In this document: positions 55,370 to 64,000 of the stretch, in pieces
How positions within the stretch are numbered: position 1 is the first letter of the stretch
How the letters are laid out: each line of letters begins with the position of its first letter
DNA from: Paracoccus sp. SMMA_5_TC
Lineage (GTDB): Bacteria; Pseudomonadota; Alphaproteobacteria; Rhodobacterales; Rhodobacteraceae
Assembly: GCF_009696685.2 (NCBI RefSeq)
Contig: NZ_CP102355.1
Span: 1,021,001 to 1,085,000, forward strand
Length of the DNA: 64,000 nt
Reading direction: 5' to 3'
The notes under the pieces: generated by a model
Told to the model about the DNA's origin: nothing
Databases searched by the model: none
The model's input: only the letters and a program-made list of their open reading frames with translations
Position numbers and translations under genes: made by a program

Positions 55370-56275
55370 GCCGGGCAAATGCAGGTATTCCGCTTCATGC
55401 GCGATCTCGACATCAAGGCCGTCGAATAGTTCGAGACCGTCGCCCGGACCCGCACTGTCGGCGCGGCTGCGTCTGATCGGGGGGCAGTTCGGCGTGCGCC
55501 TGTTCCGGCGCGAGCGTCGCAAGCTGGTCCTGCAGCAGGAAGGCGAGACCCAGTTCCAGACCGCCACCCAAGGCATTTTGCGCGATCCGCAATGCGCGGG
55601 GCGCGTTCACAAGTCAGCGTGATCTGCGAAATCTGATCCTCCGCGTCAGCCCCAGTTTCGGCGTGCGCTGGCTGGGGCCACGGGTCGGCGGCTTTCCTGT
55701 CTGCCAATCCCGGCTGGGCGATCCGGGGCGATGCAACGCAGGATTTCACCGCCTTTGACACCAAGGACGTGGATTTCGGCTTGCGCTATGGTCATGGCGA
55801 ATGGGCTGGCTTGTCGGTCACGCGGGTCATGCATGATCTGATCATGCCGATGTGCAGCCCCGATTATCTGGCGCGCTTGCGGGCGATTTAGGACGATCCG
55901 GTCTCGCAGCTGCGTCATGCCGCGCTGATCGCCAGCGTCAAGGCGCAGTTCCGGTGGGATCTTTGGCGGTCATGACGCGGATCGACCTGCCGGCCCCGAC
56001 CTATGCGATGGCCTTCGACCAATCCTCGATGTGCTGGAACTGCCGCGGCAGGGGATGGGCGTCGCGCTGCACAGCGTCAATCTGCATTTGGCCGATATCC
56101 TGCGGGGGATGTGGTGCCGCTGTCTACGGAATTCCAGGTGATCGATTTCTCTGTCTATTGGATGGTTTGCCCGCCGCGCTACATGAATTGGCGAATCGTC
56201 GCGCGCATTGCCGACTGGATCGCTGCCCGCGCCCGCCAACATGAGGCCGAGGCGCGGGCCTGTCTGACGGGGCTG
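55370..56275 (+). pseudogene. LysR-type regulator remnant
   Basis: Broken pieces of a LysR (GcvA-like) regulator can be read across several frames: RLFRRERRKLVLQQEGE from the end of the helix-turn-helix (about 55496-55550), FGVRWLGP, then FGLRYGHGEWAGLSVTRVMHDLIMPMCSPDYLARLRAI followed by a stop at 55888. Frameshifts and stops interrupt it at least four times. The first half of the DNA-binding domain (around 55410-55440) is also damaged. It runs directly into the dctM remnant on the other strand. Confidence 0.7.
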
Positions 56276-57020
56276 GGCTGCTGCATTGGGGTGTAAAGCC
56301 CGATGAGCAGGTTCACGACCATCATCAGCCCCAGCTGCGCCGGGTCCAGCCCGATCGCCTGACCGATGCCCATGAAAAGCGGACCCAGCAGCAGGATCGC
56401 GGCCAGAGGATCCAGAAAAGCACCCATGACCAGAATCACCAGGTTCAGCGCCATGATGATCGTCCAGGGCCCGCTGATCGTCGCCGTGACCCGGATGGCC
56501 AGGTTCTGCGGCACGCGCTCGGCCGTCAGCAGCCATTGGAACGCGGACGAGGTCATGGTGATCGGCATCACCGCGCCGGTCATCACCGCCGTCTCGATCA
56601 AGGCACTCCAGATCGCCCGCAGGGTGAGGTCGCGATAGATCAGACCGCCGATCACCAATGCGTAGGCGTCCGCCATGACGCTGAACTCGGTCGGGATGGC
56701 CATGCCGAGGCACAGCGTGCCGATCACGAAGACGAGGATCAGCAGGGTCGGAATGGCCATCAGAATCTGACGGCGGAAGGCGTCAAAGCCGCTTACCAGC
56801 GGCGCGCGGGGCAGGTCGCGGCGCCGGGCCGCCCGCCAGACGCAGCCGAACAGGCCAAGCCCCGGCGGCACGCCCGGCAGGATGCCCGCCGCGACCAGTC
56901 AATGATCGAGACATTCGCCACAAGACCCTAGAGGCTCAGCGGAATGGATGGCGGGATCAGCACCGAGATGGTCGAGCACTACGGGTTCACCGCCGCCGCG
57001 AAGCCTGCCGTATAGTCCAC
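56276..57020 (-). pseudogene. TRAP transporter large permease (DctM) remnant
   Basis: The minus strand reads DYTAGFAAAV, then ISVLIPPSIPLSL, a stop, GLVANVSIID and another stop, and continues intact as ILVFVIGTLCLGMAIPTEFSVMADAYALVIGG to LGLMMVVNLLIGLYTP. These are the middle and late parts of a TRAP DctM permease. The N-terminal half is missing, two in-frame stops are present, and the C-terminus breaks off after GLYTP near 56290, where the LysR remnant begins. Confidence 0.8.
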
Positions 57021-57077
57021 GCCGGTGATAATCGCTGTCTTTCCGTCAAGAAGCTCCATGGGCTTTTCTGCTGTCAT
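57021..57077 (-). pseudogene. SDR oxidoreductase N-terminal remnant
   Basis: MTAEKPMELLDGKTAIITG is the start of a short-chain dehydrogenase (GKxAIITG coenzyme motif). The ATG overlaps the transketolase stop as ATGA, so it was once the next gene in an operon. After 19 codons the frame runs straight into DctM sequence at about 57020: a deletion fused the two genes. Confidence 0.7.
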
Positions 57078-58062
57078 TGGGGTTTAGAGCCGCCCCGGAT
57101 CGTCGCGACCACCCGATCCACCGAGAGGCCATGGATGTCGTGAAGCGTCGGCAGCGCGCCGGCTTCGAGGAATTCGCCGGGCAGCCCGATCCTGCGGAAG
57201 CGCGGCTTGACGCCGGCCTGTATCAGCGTGGCGGCGACCGCCTCGCCCCGACCGCCGATCATGGTGTGGTTCTCGACCGCGACCAGCAGGCGGCCCTTGG
57301 CTGCCGTGGTCAGGATCGTGTCGCGGTCCAGCGGCTTGCTCGTGGGCACGTGCAGGACCGCCACGCCGATCCCGTCCGCAGCCAGCCGCTCGGCCGCGTC
57401 CCGCGCCCGTATCGCCATGATCCCGGTCGAGACGACCGGCACGTCGCCGCCTTAGCGGATCATCTGTGCCCGGCCAACTGGAAGCGGTAATCGGGTTTGT
57501 GGCGGCGGATCACGTCGGGAGCCTTGCCGCGCAGCAGGCGCGTATGGTCGGGGCCGGTATGCACCGTCAAGGCCCGGAACATGCCCTGAATGTCCGTGGC
57601 ATCGCAGGGGTCGACGATCGTCATGTTGGGCAGGCCGCGAATGATCGAGAGATCCTCGAGCGCCTGATGGCTGGGGCCGTAGCCCGTCGTCAGGCCCGCC
57701 AGGGGCAGCAGATACAGACGGGCAGGTTTTCTGCGGCGATGGCGATGAAGTCACAGGCGCGGCGGCTGGCAAAGACCGCATAGGTCGTGGCAAAGGGCAT
57801 GAAGCCCCTGCATGCCAGACCGGCAGCGGCGGACATCAGAAGCTGATCGGCCATGCCCATCTTGTGAAACCGCTCGGGCATCGCCCGCGCCGATATGTGC
57901 ATGTCGGTGTATTTCGCCAGATCCGCCGAAAGGCCCTGGATGCGCGGATCGCGGTGGGCCAGATCGACAAGCGCGTGTCCGCAGGGGGCCGCCACCGTAT
58001 CGTAACCCTCGGCCGAAATCGAGGCGACCAAGGCCGAGGTCGCCGCGCGTGGCCCCATGCAT
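57074..58062 (-). pseudogene. Transketolase C-terminal subunit remnant
   Basis: Three pieces in different frames rebuild the C-terminal half of a two-subunit transketolase. They are TSALVASISAEGYDTVAAPCGH with LSADLAKYTDMHISARAMPERFHKMG and FATTYAVFASRRACDF (58030-57730); then GLTTGYGPSHQALEDLSIIRGLPNMTIVDPCDATDIQ (57700-57590); then VVSTGIMAIRARDAAERLAADG to the end at 57074. A stop lies near 57453 and a small deletion near 57715. The gene is non-functional. Confidence 0.82.
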
Positions 58063-58425
58063 TAGGCTCGACGCGGATGAAATGTGTGATCTCGCGCGTC
58101 TCCAGAAAGGGCAGGCCCTTGCACATCATCGTGTAGCAGATGATCGCGCTGGGCTGGGGGCCCGGATGGTCGCGGGCGGTGTCAAAGGCCGTGCGGATGG
58201 CTGCGATGTCGTTGCCGTCGATGCGCAGGACGTGCCGGCCGAAAGCTGCCCATTTGTCGGCCACCCGCTCGGCCGTCAGCATCTGGGTCGAGGGGCCATC
58301 GGCCTGTTAATCGTTGAAATCGACCAGGCAGACCAGGTTCGACAACTCCTGCGCCGAGACCGACATCGCGGCCCCCCACGTCGAACCCTTGCCCGGTTCG
58401 CCATCGGAACTGGCCCGGCGGATCG
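58063..58425 (-). pseudogene. Transketolase N-terminal subunit remnant
   Basis: The sequence DGEPGKGSTWGAAMSVSAQE and LVCLVDFND, a stop at about 58309, then QADGPSTQMLTAERVADKWAAFGRHVLRIDGNDIAAIRTAFDTA and ICYTMMCKGLPFLETREITHF is the ThDP-binding half of a split transketolase. The first 100 or so residues are gone (junction near 58425), one stop interrupts it, and a frameshift lies at the end near 58065. Confidence 0.8.
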
Positions 58426-58967
58426 ATGATCCGAAGCAGGGTGGCAGCCAGGCGGACGTCTACCAGATCAGAACAGTTTGCTCGTTCCCTCGTCGCGGAT
58501 GCGCACAGGCGATCAGATCGGGCGCAGGTGGTTGCGCCCCTGGCAGCCGAGCATGTGGTGAAATCAGCATGGGGAGATGATTTACCTTCGCCAGTCTGCA
58601 GCCAGAATACGGCTCAACGATGTGGATACCGTTGTGAGGGGACGCCGGGCATCGGCAATCTGGTCAGCGGTCCGGGTCGCGTCGCGGCTGGTTGTGGCTC
58701 AAAACAATGCCTGCGCGTCAGAGCAATCGCCCGGTCCCATAACCTCGGCGCGAGCAGCCTTTCCGGCGCCGCACATGATCGCCATCGAAACCTATCGCCT
58801 TGTGCATTGCGTGAGCCAACCGCTCGGCGGTGCTGGACATGCCAAGAGATCGACGCAAAGATAAGCCGCCTGATCGCCGGTGCTGCCTGGCGCTTTCGCG
58901 CGGCAAGTTCACAGCGGCAATGGCGACCGAGGCAAGTCGTTTGTTCCACAGGCGTCGCGAGGTCCGA
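58426..58967. other. Gene-free region after the pseudogene block
   Basis: No convincing gene on either strand and no recognisable remnant. It may hold the promoter of the Ntn hydrolase gene that starts at 58968. I see no long repeat. Confidence 0.5.
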
Positions 58968-60029
58968 ATGTATGGCTTTGTGCAAACTGCGGTCGCCATG
59001 GCTGCGACGGTCATCATGGCCGCGGCCCCAGTGGCCCAAGCCTGCACCCGGGCCGTCTATCTTGGCCCCGAGGGGCGCATCCTGACCGGGCGCAGCATGG
59101 ACTGGAAAATGCCGATGGTCAGCAATCTCTGGGCTTTTCCGCGGGGCATGGCGCGCGATGGCGCGGCGGGCGAGCGTTCGGCAGAATGGACGGCAAAATA
59201 CGGCAGCCTGGTGGTATCTGGCTATGACATCGCGACCGCCGACGGCATGAATGAAGCGGGCCTGGTCGTGAACCTGCTGTGGGAAGTCGAGGCGACCTAT
59301 CCCGAGGATGATGGCGTGACGCCACGCATCTCGCTTTCGGTCTTTCCGCAGTATCTGCTTGACCGCTACGGCACCGTGGCCGAGGCGGTGGCCGACCTGC
59401 GCGCCAACCCGGTTCTGGTCCAGGGCGGCGAGGTTCCGGTCGGGCCGCCGGGCAAGGCCGCAACCGTCCATGTCTCGATGTCGGATGCGACCGGGGACAG
59501 CGCGATCATCGAATTCGTCGATGGCGAAATGGTGATCTGGCATGACCGCAGCTATCAGGTGATGACCAACGAGCCGACATATGAGCGACAGCTTGCAATC
59601 CGCGAATACTGGCAGGGGGTGAACCCGCGCGAGTTCATGCCTGGCACCGTCCGCGCCACCGACCGCTTTGTGCGTGCCAGCTTCTACATAAATGCTGTGG
59701 AGCAAAGTGCAGATCCTCGCGTGGCGGCGGCTTCGGTGTTCAGCGTGATCAGGCAGGTCTCCGTCCCCTGGGGCATCAGCATTGCCGATCAGCCGAACCT
59801 GTCTACCACCCGTTGGCGCGTCGTGGCGGACCAGCGTGATCGGCGCTATTATGTCGAGTCAGTGACATCGCCCAGCGTCTTCTGGGTCGATCTGGCAAAG
59901 CTGGACCTGTCGGAAGGCGCGCCGGTAGTGAAGCTGGATCTGGGGACCGACATGCAGCGCATCCTTGCAGGCGAATCCTCGGCCAGTTTCGAGGCTGCCT
60001 CGCCCTTTGTCTTTCAGCCCTCGGACTGA
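58968..60029 (+). CDS. Secreted choloylglycine hydrolase / penicillin V acylase family protein
   Basis: A 353-residue Ntn hydrolase. A signal peptide (MYGFVQTAVAMAATVIMAAAPVAQA) leads to Cys26 in ACTRAVYLGPEG, which would become the N-terminal nucleophile. Conserved Arg and Asp follow in GRSMDWKMPM, then the Asn region GMNEAGLVVNLLW and the late MTNEPTYERQL. Members cleave linear amide bonds in bile salts, penicillin V or acyl-homoserine lactones. I chose 58968 because it gives the signal peptide; a start at 58830 would add 46 basic residues. The gene stands alone in a gene-poor stretch. Confidence 0.82.
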   Translation: MYGFVQTAVAMAATVIMAAAPVAQACTRAVYLGPEGRILTGRSMDWKMPMVSNLWAFPRGMARDGAAGERSAEWTAKYGSLVVSGYDIATADGMNEAGLVVNLLWEVEATYPEDDGVTPRISLSVFPQYLLDRYGTVAEAVADLRANPVLVQGGEVPVGPPGKAATVHVSMSDATGDSAIIEFVDGEMVIWHDRSYQVMTNEPTYERQLAIREYWQGVNPREFMPGTVRATDRFVRASFYINAVEQSADPRVAAASVFSVIRQVSVPWGISIADQPNLSTTRWRVVADQRDRRYYVESVTSPSVFWVDLAKLDLSEGAPVVKLDLGTDMQRILAGESSASFEAASPFVFQPSD

Positions 60030-60044
60030 TCGTCTTTCTTTGCC

Positions 60045-60215
60045 CGCCTGCGAGCTGCCGGGTTCCTGGTGGTCTTGAGCCCTTGTCTGGCGGGGCACAA
60101 GGCTTGGCGGGGGGCGGTCCCTGACGCCTCGGCCCAGGCGGTCCTTCCACGGGGCGCCAGGGCAAGCCATACAGGAGCATGGTGACCGGCCATGACCGGG
60201 CGGATCAGCGATTCA
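60045..60215 (-). mobile_element. Possible IS5-type transposase remnant
   Basis: On the minus strand MLLYGLPWRPVEG and, in another frame, LCPARQGLKTTRNPAARR resemble the segments LxMKVLFGLPLRQxxG and RRQKGLK of IS5-family transposases. The two are in different frames, and no ends or inverted repeats are seen. The similarity is weak and short. The rest of the 371-bp gap (60030-60400) shows no gene. Confidence 0.33.
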
Positions 60216-60400
60216 TTGCCAGAACGCGGACCCCGCGCCGGACTATCCGAGAGAAGGCGCGCCCCAACCCTACGCCAGAACCTGCCGAGACAGAGCCGAA
60301 GCATGCTTCGGATCAGCGCAGGATCGACATGACAGCTGCACATTCTGCCAGCGGCCGGAACGGTGAAGGGCAGGGGGCAAGGTGCCGCAGGCGCGATTTC

Positions 60401-63031
60401 TCATGCCCGGCGCGTGTTGCGGTCATCGGTTCGGGCACCGATCAGTCGCGCGACATCGGCCAGGGTCAGCAGGGGCGGCGCGGCCGAGGGTGCGGCCAGA
60501 TAGCGTGGGCGCCAGTCGGGCTGGAACTTGTCCTTGAAGGCGCGCAAACCCTGAAAATTGTAGAAATTCCCGCCGTGTCGATAGATGAGGGCGCCAAACC
60601 GATCCCACAGCCGGCGGCTGCGTTCGGGCACAAGCCCCGACAACGGCGCCATCCCCAGCGAAAACGCCCGATAACCCTGCGCCTTCAGCCGCAGCATCAG
60701 CTCGGTGAACAGGAACTCCATCGTGGGGGGCGGCGCGGTCGTCAAATGGCGCATCAGGTCGATCGAGGCCATGGCGCGGCTGTCGGTGATCAGCACGTTG
60801 GCAAAGGCAACGATGCGACCGTTCTGGCGCACCAGCGCCAATGGCCAACGCCCCAGCCATGCGGCATCGAACCGGCCGACCGAAAATCCCTTCTCGCGTG
60901 TCTGCCTGGTTTGCAGCCAGTCATCGGAAATGCTGCGCAATTGCAGGATCAGCGCAGGATCGTGGGGTGGCGCGACGATGTCCAGCGTCAGGCCGTCCCG
61001 CAACGCACGGGCATGGGCGGCGCGCAGTCGCTTGCGCCCGGGCCCGTTCAGCGAAAAATCGGCCAGATCAACAACCGCCTCTTCGCCCATCTTGTGCAGG
61101 ACCATGCCAAGTTCCAGCATCAGGGGCAGGTGTTCGGCCCCGACCTCGTAAAAGACCGGACGCGCGCCGGCGCGCCAGGCCGCGTCGGTAAAGGCTTGGG
61201 CGGCCTCGCCCGCGGCATCGGCCGGCCCGACCGGGCCACCATAGGCGATCCAGGATCGACCTGCGACGCCGAACATGACAAACCCGCGACCGTCGTCCGA
61301 AAAGATCAGCGCCTTGTCGCCAGTCAGTGCAAGACCCGCGTCCGGATGATCGGTTGCGGCAATGATGTTGCCGGCCTGTGCCAGTTCGGCGGGTTGGGGC
61401 AGGCCAAGCCGGTAGCCGGGCGCACGCAGCAGCAGCCACAATGCGGCCAGGCCCACGATCAGGCTTGCCACCAGGCCGGCGCGCAATGCCCGCGGTGCGC
61501 GCTCATCCGTGGCGAACTGCCACCACAATTCGTAGGAATAGGGTGTGCCTTTGTAGGCAAAGAACAGCAGAAAGCCGAAGGCGGCGATGGTGGTGGCAAC
61601 CAGCACGATCCAGCCGGGGCCCAATGCGGCGTGGGTCAGTGTGGTGCGTCGCTGGAACGCCCGCCGGAACGGCATCAGAATCGATGCGGCCAGCGCCAGC
61701 GCCCCGGCGCGTTCCCAGTCGGGGCCCTGCACCAGCGACACCGCCATGCCGCCGGCCATCGCCGCGATGCTGAGCCAGAAGGCGCCGTGGCTGCGCCGCA
61801 CGATGCCGGCGGCGAGCACGATCAGCGCCGCCCCAAGGGCCGAGGACAGCAGCGCCGAACCCTCGACGAAGGCCAGCGGGAACAGGTTCTCGGCGATCTC
61901 GGCGGCTTCGGTCATCGGCGGGATCAGCGCCGAAAAGCTCATCCACAAGCCCGAGCCGAACACCATCACCGCCAGCACCAGGGGTGCCAGCGGCGCCACC
62001 GCCCCCAGCGCCGGGTCCATGGCCGTCAGGATGCGGCCGAAGCCGCTGGCGGGGCTGCTGAGGCCGACGGCGCGCCAGGCCTCGTAAAGTGCCAGAACGA
62101 TCAGCGCCAGGACAAAGGGCAGCAGGTAATAGACCAGCCGGAACATCAGCAGCGCCGCCGCGACCTTGTCCACCGGCGTGCCCGCCGGCATGGCGGCGAT
62201 CACCACCGTCTCGAACACGCCGATGCCGCCTGGCACATGGCTGACGATGCCGGCCATGGTCGCCGCGGCAAAGACGGCCAGGAACGTCAGAAAATCCATG
62301 CCGGACGCGGGCAGCAGCAGATAAAGCGTCAGCGATGAAAAGCCGATGTCGCCCAGGCTGAACAGGATCTGCCCGCCCAGCACCGAAAGGCTGGGCGCCT
62401 GCAGCGTGAACCGGCCCAGGGTCAGGCTGCGTCCGGAAACGGCGGCCCAGACCAGCGGCAGCGCGATGGCCAGGACGATGGCGATGGCCGCAAGGCGGAT
62501 GGTCGCGGGCGCAAAGGGCAGCACTGCCGCCAGCGCGCCCGGATGCAGGGCCAATGCCCCCAGCCCCACCACGGTCGCCGCGATCCCGAAGGAAATCGCC
62601 GCGAATGTCGAGACCGCCGCGACATCATAGCCGTCGAGCCCCAGCCCGGAATAGATCCGCCAGCGCACCGCCCCGCCCGAAATCGCGGTCAGGCCGATGG
62701 TATTGCCAAAGGCATAGGCCATCAGCCCACCGGTCAGCACCACCGGCACCGGCAAGGGCTTGCCGATATGGCGCAGTGCCGACCAGTCATAGCCCGCCAG
62801 CGCCAGATAGCCCCCCAGCGTGGCCAGAAAGGCCAGCGCCAGCGTCGTCCAGGGCGTGGCGCGCACCTGCGCCGCGACATCGGCCAGATTCACCGGTGCC
62901 AGCAGCCGATAGAGCGCCCACAGCCCCAGCGCAAACAGACCGGCTGCCAGCATATAGGGCAGAACTGCCCGCAGCCGCGGCCATTGCCGGTCCCTGCTGT
63001 CCGGCAGCGCATCCTGGGCTTGGTCATGCAT
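60401..63031 (-). CDS. mprF: Bifunctional phosphatidylglycerol lysyltransferase/flippase MprF
   Basis: An 876-residue membrane protein. The N-terminal two thirds carry about fourteen hydrophobic segments (flippase and linker; FALGLWALYRLL, YAFGNTIGLTAISGGAVRWRIYSGLGL, HVPGGIGVFETVVIAAMP). The C-terminal DUF2156 domain (residues about 550-860) transfers an amino acid from aminoacyl-tRNA to phosphatidylglycerol, with FSDDGRGFVMFGVAGRSWIAYGGPVG, TREKGFSVGRFD and NFQGLRAFKDKFQPDWRPRYLA. It makes the membrane surface less negative and protects from cationic peptides. The amino acid used (Lys, Ala or other) is not evident. Confidence 0.93.
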   Translation of the reverse strand: MHDQAQDALPDSRDRQWPRLRAVLPYMLAAGLFALGLWALYRLLAPVNLADVAAQVRATPWTTLALAFLATLGGYLALAGYDWSALRHIGKPLPVPVVLTGGLMAYAFGNTIGLTAISGGAVRWRIYSGLGLDGYDVAAVSTFAAISFGIAATVVGLGALALHPGALAAVLPFAPATIRLAAIAIVLAIALPLVWAAVSGRSLTLGRFTLQAPSLSVLGGQILFSLGDIGFSSLTLYLLLPASGMDFLTFLAVFAAATMAGIVSHVPGGIGVFETVVIAAMPAGTPVDKVAAALLMFRLVYYLLPFVLALIVLALYEAWRAVGLSSPASGFGRILTAMDPALGAVAPLAPLVLAVMVFGSGLWMSFSALIPPMTEAAEIAENLFPLAFVEGSALLSSALGAALIVLAAGIVRRSHGAFWLSIAAMAGGMAVSLVQGPDWERAGALALAASILMPFRRAFQRRTTLTHAALGPGWIVLVATTIAAFGFLLFFAYKGTPYSYELWWQFATDERAPRALRAGLVASLIVGLAALWLLLRAPGYRLGLPQPAELAQAGNIIAATDHPDAGLALTGDKALIFSDDGRGFVMFGVAGRSWIAYGGPVGPADAAGEAAQAFTDAAWRAGARPVFYEVGAEHLPLMLELGMVLHKMGEEAVVDLADFSLNGPGRKRLRAAHARALRDGLTLDIVAPPHDPALILQLRSISDDWLQTRQTREKGFSVGRFDAAWLGRWPLALVRQNGRIVAFANVLITDSRAMASIDLMRHLTTAPPPTMEFLFTELMLRLKAQGYRAFSLGMAPLSGLVPERSRRLWDRFGALIYRHGGNFYNFQGLRAFKDKFQPDWRPRYLAAPSAAPPLLTLADVARLIGARTDDRNTRRA

Positions 63032-63170
63032 CGGGCGCAGTTCCTTGCAGCTGGCACTTGCCTGCTCTTATGCGGTCCAAGGGTGATCGGCAACTGCGCC
63101 GATCCGGTCGTGCAACCTGAACGGGCATGTGCCGCAGGCTGGGCGAAAGGGGCCGCGGTCTCGAAATGAC

Positions 63171-63215
63171 CCTTTCATTCTGAAATGGAATCGCCATATA
63201 ATTTCACATGAAAGG
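63171..63215 (+). promoter_or_regulatory. Promoter and operator of the Xre-RES pair
   Basis: TATAAT (63197-63202) is a perfect -10. A perfect inverted repeat CCTTTCAT (63171-63178) and ATGAAAGG (63208-63215) brackets it, and a smaller ATTC...GAAT repeat lies at 63177-63191. The right arm overlaps the Shine-Dalgarno AAAGGA. This is the pattern of an autorepressed toxin-antitoxin promoter. Confidence 0.65.
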
Positions 63216-63224
63216 ATGATCGCC

Positions 63225-63605
63225 ATGAGTCTTGCGCCTCAAATCCCTCCGAACCCACAGGCCGGCGCGGTGCTGACCAAGGCGGCGTTGCGTGCCGCCC
63301 AGCGGCTTGGCCTGTCTGGCCGGCAGCTGGCCGAGATCATCGGCGTGTCCGAGGCCACCGTCTCGCGCTGGAGGCGCGGTGACAGCCTGCTCGAACCGGG
63401 CAGCAAGAGCTTTGAAATGGCGGCGCTGCTGGTGCGCTGCTTTCGGTCGCTGGATGCCATTACCGGCGGCGACGAGTTCGTGGCGCGCCGCTGGCTGGTC
63501 GAGCCCAATACCGCGCTGGGCGCCCGCCCGGTCGAACGGATGATGCAGGTGCAGGGGCTGGTCGATGTCACCACCTACCTGGACGCCAGACGCGCTGCGG
63601 TCTGA
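63225..63605 (+). CDS. Xre/MbcA/ParS-type antitoxin
   Basis: A 126-residue antitoxin. The N-terminal Xre-like helix-turn-helix (LTKAALRAAQRLGLSGRQLAEIIGVSEATVSRWRRGDSLLEPGSKSFE, residues about 22-68) is followed by a DUF2384 toxin-binding domain (ALLVRCFRSLDAITGGDEFVARRWLVEPNTALGARPVERM...GLVDVTTYLDARR). I start at 63225, eight bases after AAAGGA; an ATG at 63216 is in frame. Its 3' end overlaps the toxin gene by 41 bases. Confidence 0.9.
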   Translation: MSLAPQIPPNPQAGAVLTKAALRAAQRLGLSGRQLAEIIGVSEATVSRWRRGDSLLEPGSKSFEMAALLVRCFRSLDAITGGDEFVARRWLVEPNTALGARPVERMMQVQGLVDVTTYLDARRAAV

Positions 63606-64000
63606 GGCGCGGCCCTATGCGGGCCGGGCCTGGCGCATGGTCGAGGCGCAGCACCGGGTCTCGACCCTGAAGCTGGTGGACAGCCTGGCCGAGCAACAGC
63701 TGCTCGAGGATATTCTGGAAGCGACCAAGCCGCCGCTGCCGGCCGAATGCCGGGGCCTCGATTACCTGCTGGCGACGCCCTTTCGCTATCGGCCCTATCC
63801 GGCGGGGTCGCGGTTTCGCCGCGCCGGTCTGACGCCCGGGGTCTGGTATGGGGCCGAGGCGCCCGAGACGGCGGCGGCCGAGATGGTGTTCTATCGCTTC
63901 CTGTTCCATGCCGAAAGTCCGGGCACCCCGTTTCCCGACGATGCGGCGGAATATACCGGCTTTGCGGCGGAACTGTCGGTGCCGCTGGCGCTGGACCTGA
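63565..64000 (+). CDS. RES-domain toxin (3' end cut by window edge)
   Basis: At least 145 residues of a RES-family toxin; members degrade cellular NAD. The opening MSPPTWTPDALRSEARPY leads to WRMVEAQHRVSTLKLVDS, then PFRYRPYPAGSRFRRAGLTPGVWYGAEAPETAAAEMVFYRFLF, with the Arg (YR), GSRFRR and Glu (AAE) residues expected of RES domains. The start ATG at 63565 lies within the antitoxin gene, out of frame by one, so translation is probably coupled. The gene runs off the right edge. Confidence 0.88.
   Translation, partial: MSPPTWTPDALRSEARPYAGRAWRMVEAQHRVSTLKLVDSLAEQQLLEDILEATKPPLPAECRGLDYLLATPFRYRPYPAGSRFRRAGLTPGVWYGAEAPETAAAEMVFYRFLFHAESPGTPFPDDAAEYTGFAAELSVPLALDL

Noticed and set aside
60179..62338. 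719-codon open frame antisense to mprF
   Set aside because: Gln/Gly/Arg-rich shadow of a long high-GC gene.
1..64000. CRISPR arrays, rRNA, prophage genes, integrases
   Set aside because: No regularly spaced repeats, rRNA segments or phage/integrase proteins were seen.

Overview
The window is high-GC DNA from an alphaproteobacterium, most likely a Paracoccus or close Rhodobacteraceae relative. The main pointers are a complete beta-hydroxyaspartate cycle operon (bhcABCD, first described in Paracoccus denitrificans), a flagellar export/motor cluster with an apparent CtrA box, GC-rich operon-internal repeat elements, and the general gene repertoire. Genes are tightly packed and many start/stop codons overlap as ATGA. 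No rRNA, CRISPR array, integrase or phage module was seen.

Layout. 0-12.5 kb is housekeeping: an amidase cut by the left edge, a UbiH-type hydroxylase, a LolA-like carrier, a lytic transglycosylase lipoprotein, a BktB-like thiolase, a queuosine-precursor transporter, a phytase-like esterase/MepA/MFS run, a thioesterase, YggT and RecQ. Between the thiolase and the transporter lies a compact structured transcript with an 18-codon ORF, alternative hairpins and its own terminator, which I cannot assign to a known family. 12.5-17.8 kb is an RND efflux operon with two tandem adaptors (TriABC-like plan). 17.9-28.0 kb is a divergent flagellar cluster: fliF-fliH-fliN-fliP on the minus strand, and fliL, a DUF6468-like gene, motE-like, motA, a 91-aa unknown, flhA-fliR-flhB and a fliJ-like gene on the plus strand.

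28.2-42.2 kb holds a TetR regulator, two I78-type inhibitor lipoproteins, a GAPDH-like gene, bhcABCD, purU-folD, an iron-type alcohol dehydrogenase with glpK, a divergent glpR, and kynU. BhcABCD converts two glyoxylate into oxaloacetate without carbon loss. The nearby one-carbon genes purU and folD and the GAPDH-like gene could connect it to C1 and gluconeogenic flux, but that link is inferred from position only.

42.4-60.4 kb looks like an accessory segment. It starts at tRNA-Ser(GCT) and a twice-frameshifted DUF892 pseudogene, and carries a myo-inositol catabolism operon: a LacI-type regulator with two palindromic operators, iolG, a three-gene ABC importer, a second Gfo/Idh dehydrogenase, an iolC-aldolase fusion, iolD, iolE and iolB. 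It then runs into a 3-kb graveyard (LysR, TRAP DctM, SDR and two-subunit transketolase remnants), a secreted Ntn hydrolase and a probable transposase remnant. No iolA was found here. 60.4-64 kb has mprF and a Xre-RES toxin-antitoxin pair whose toxin runs off the right edge.
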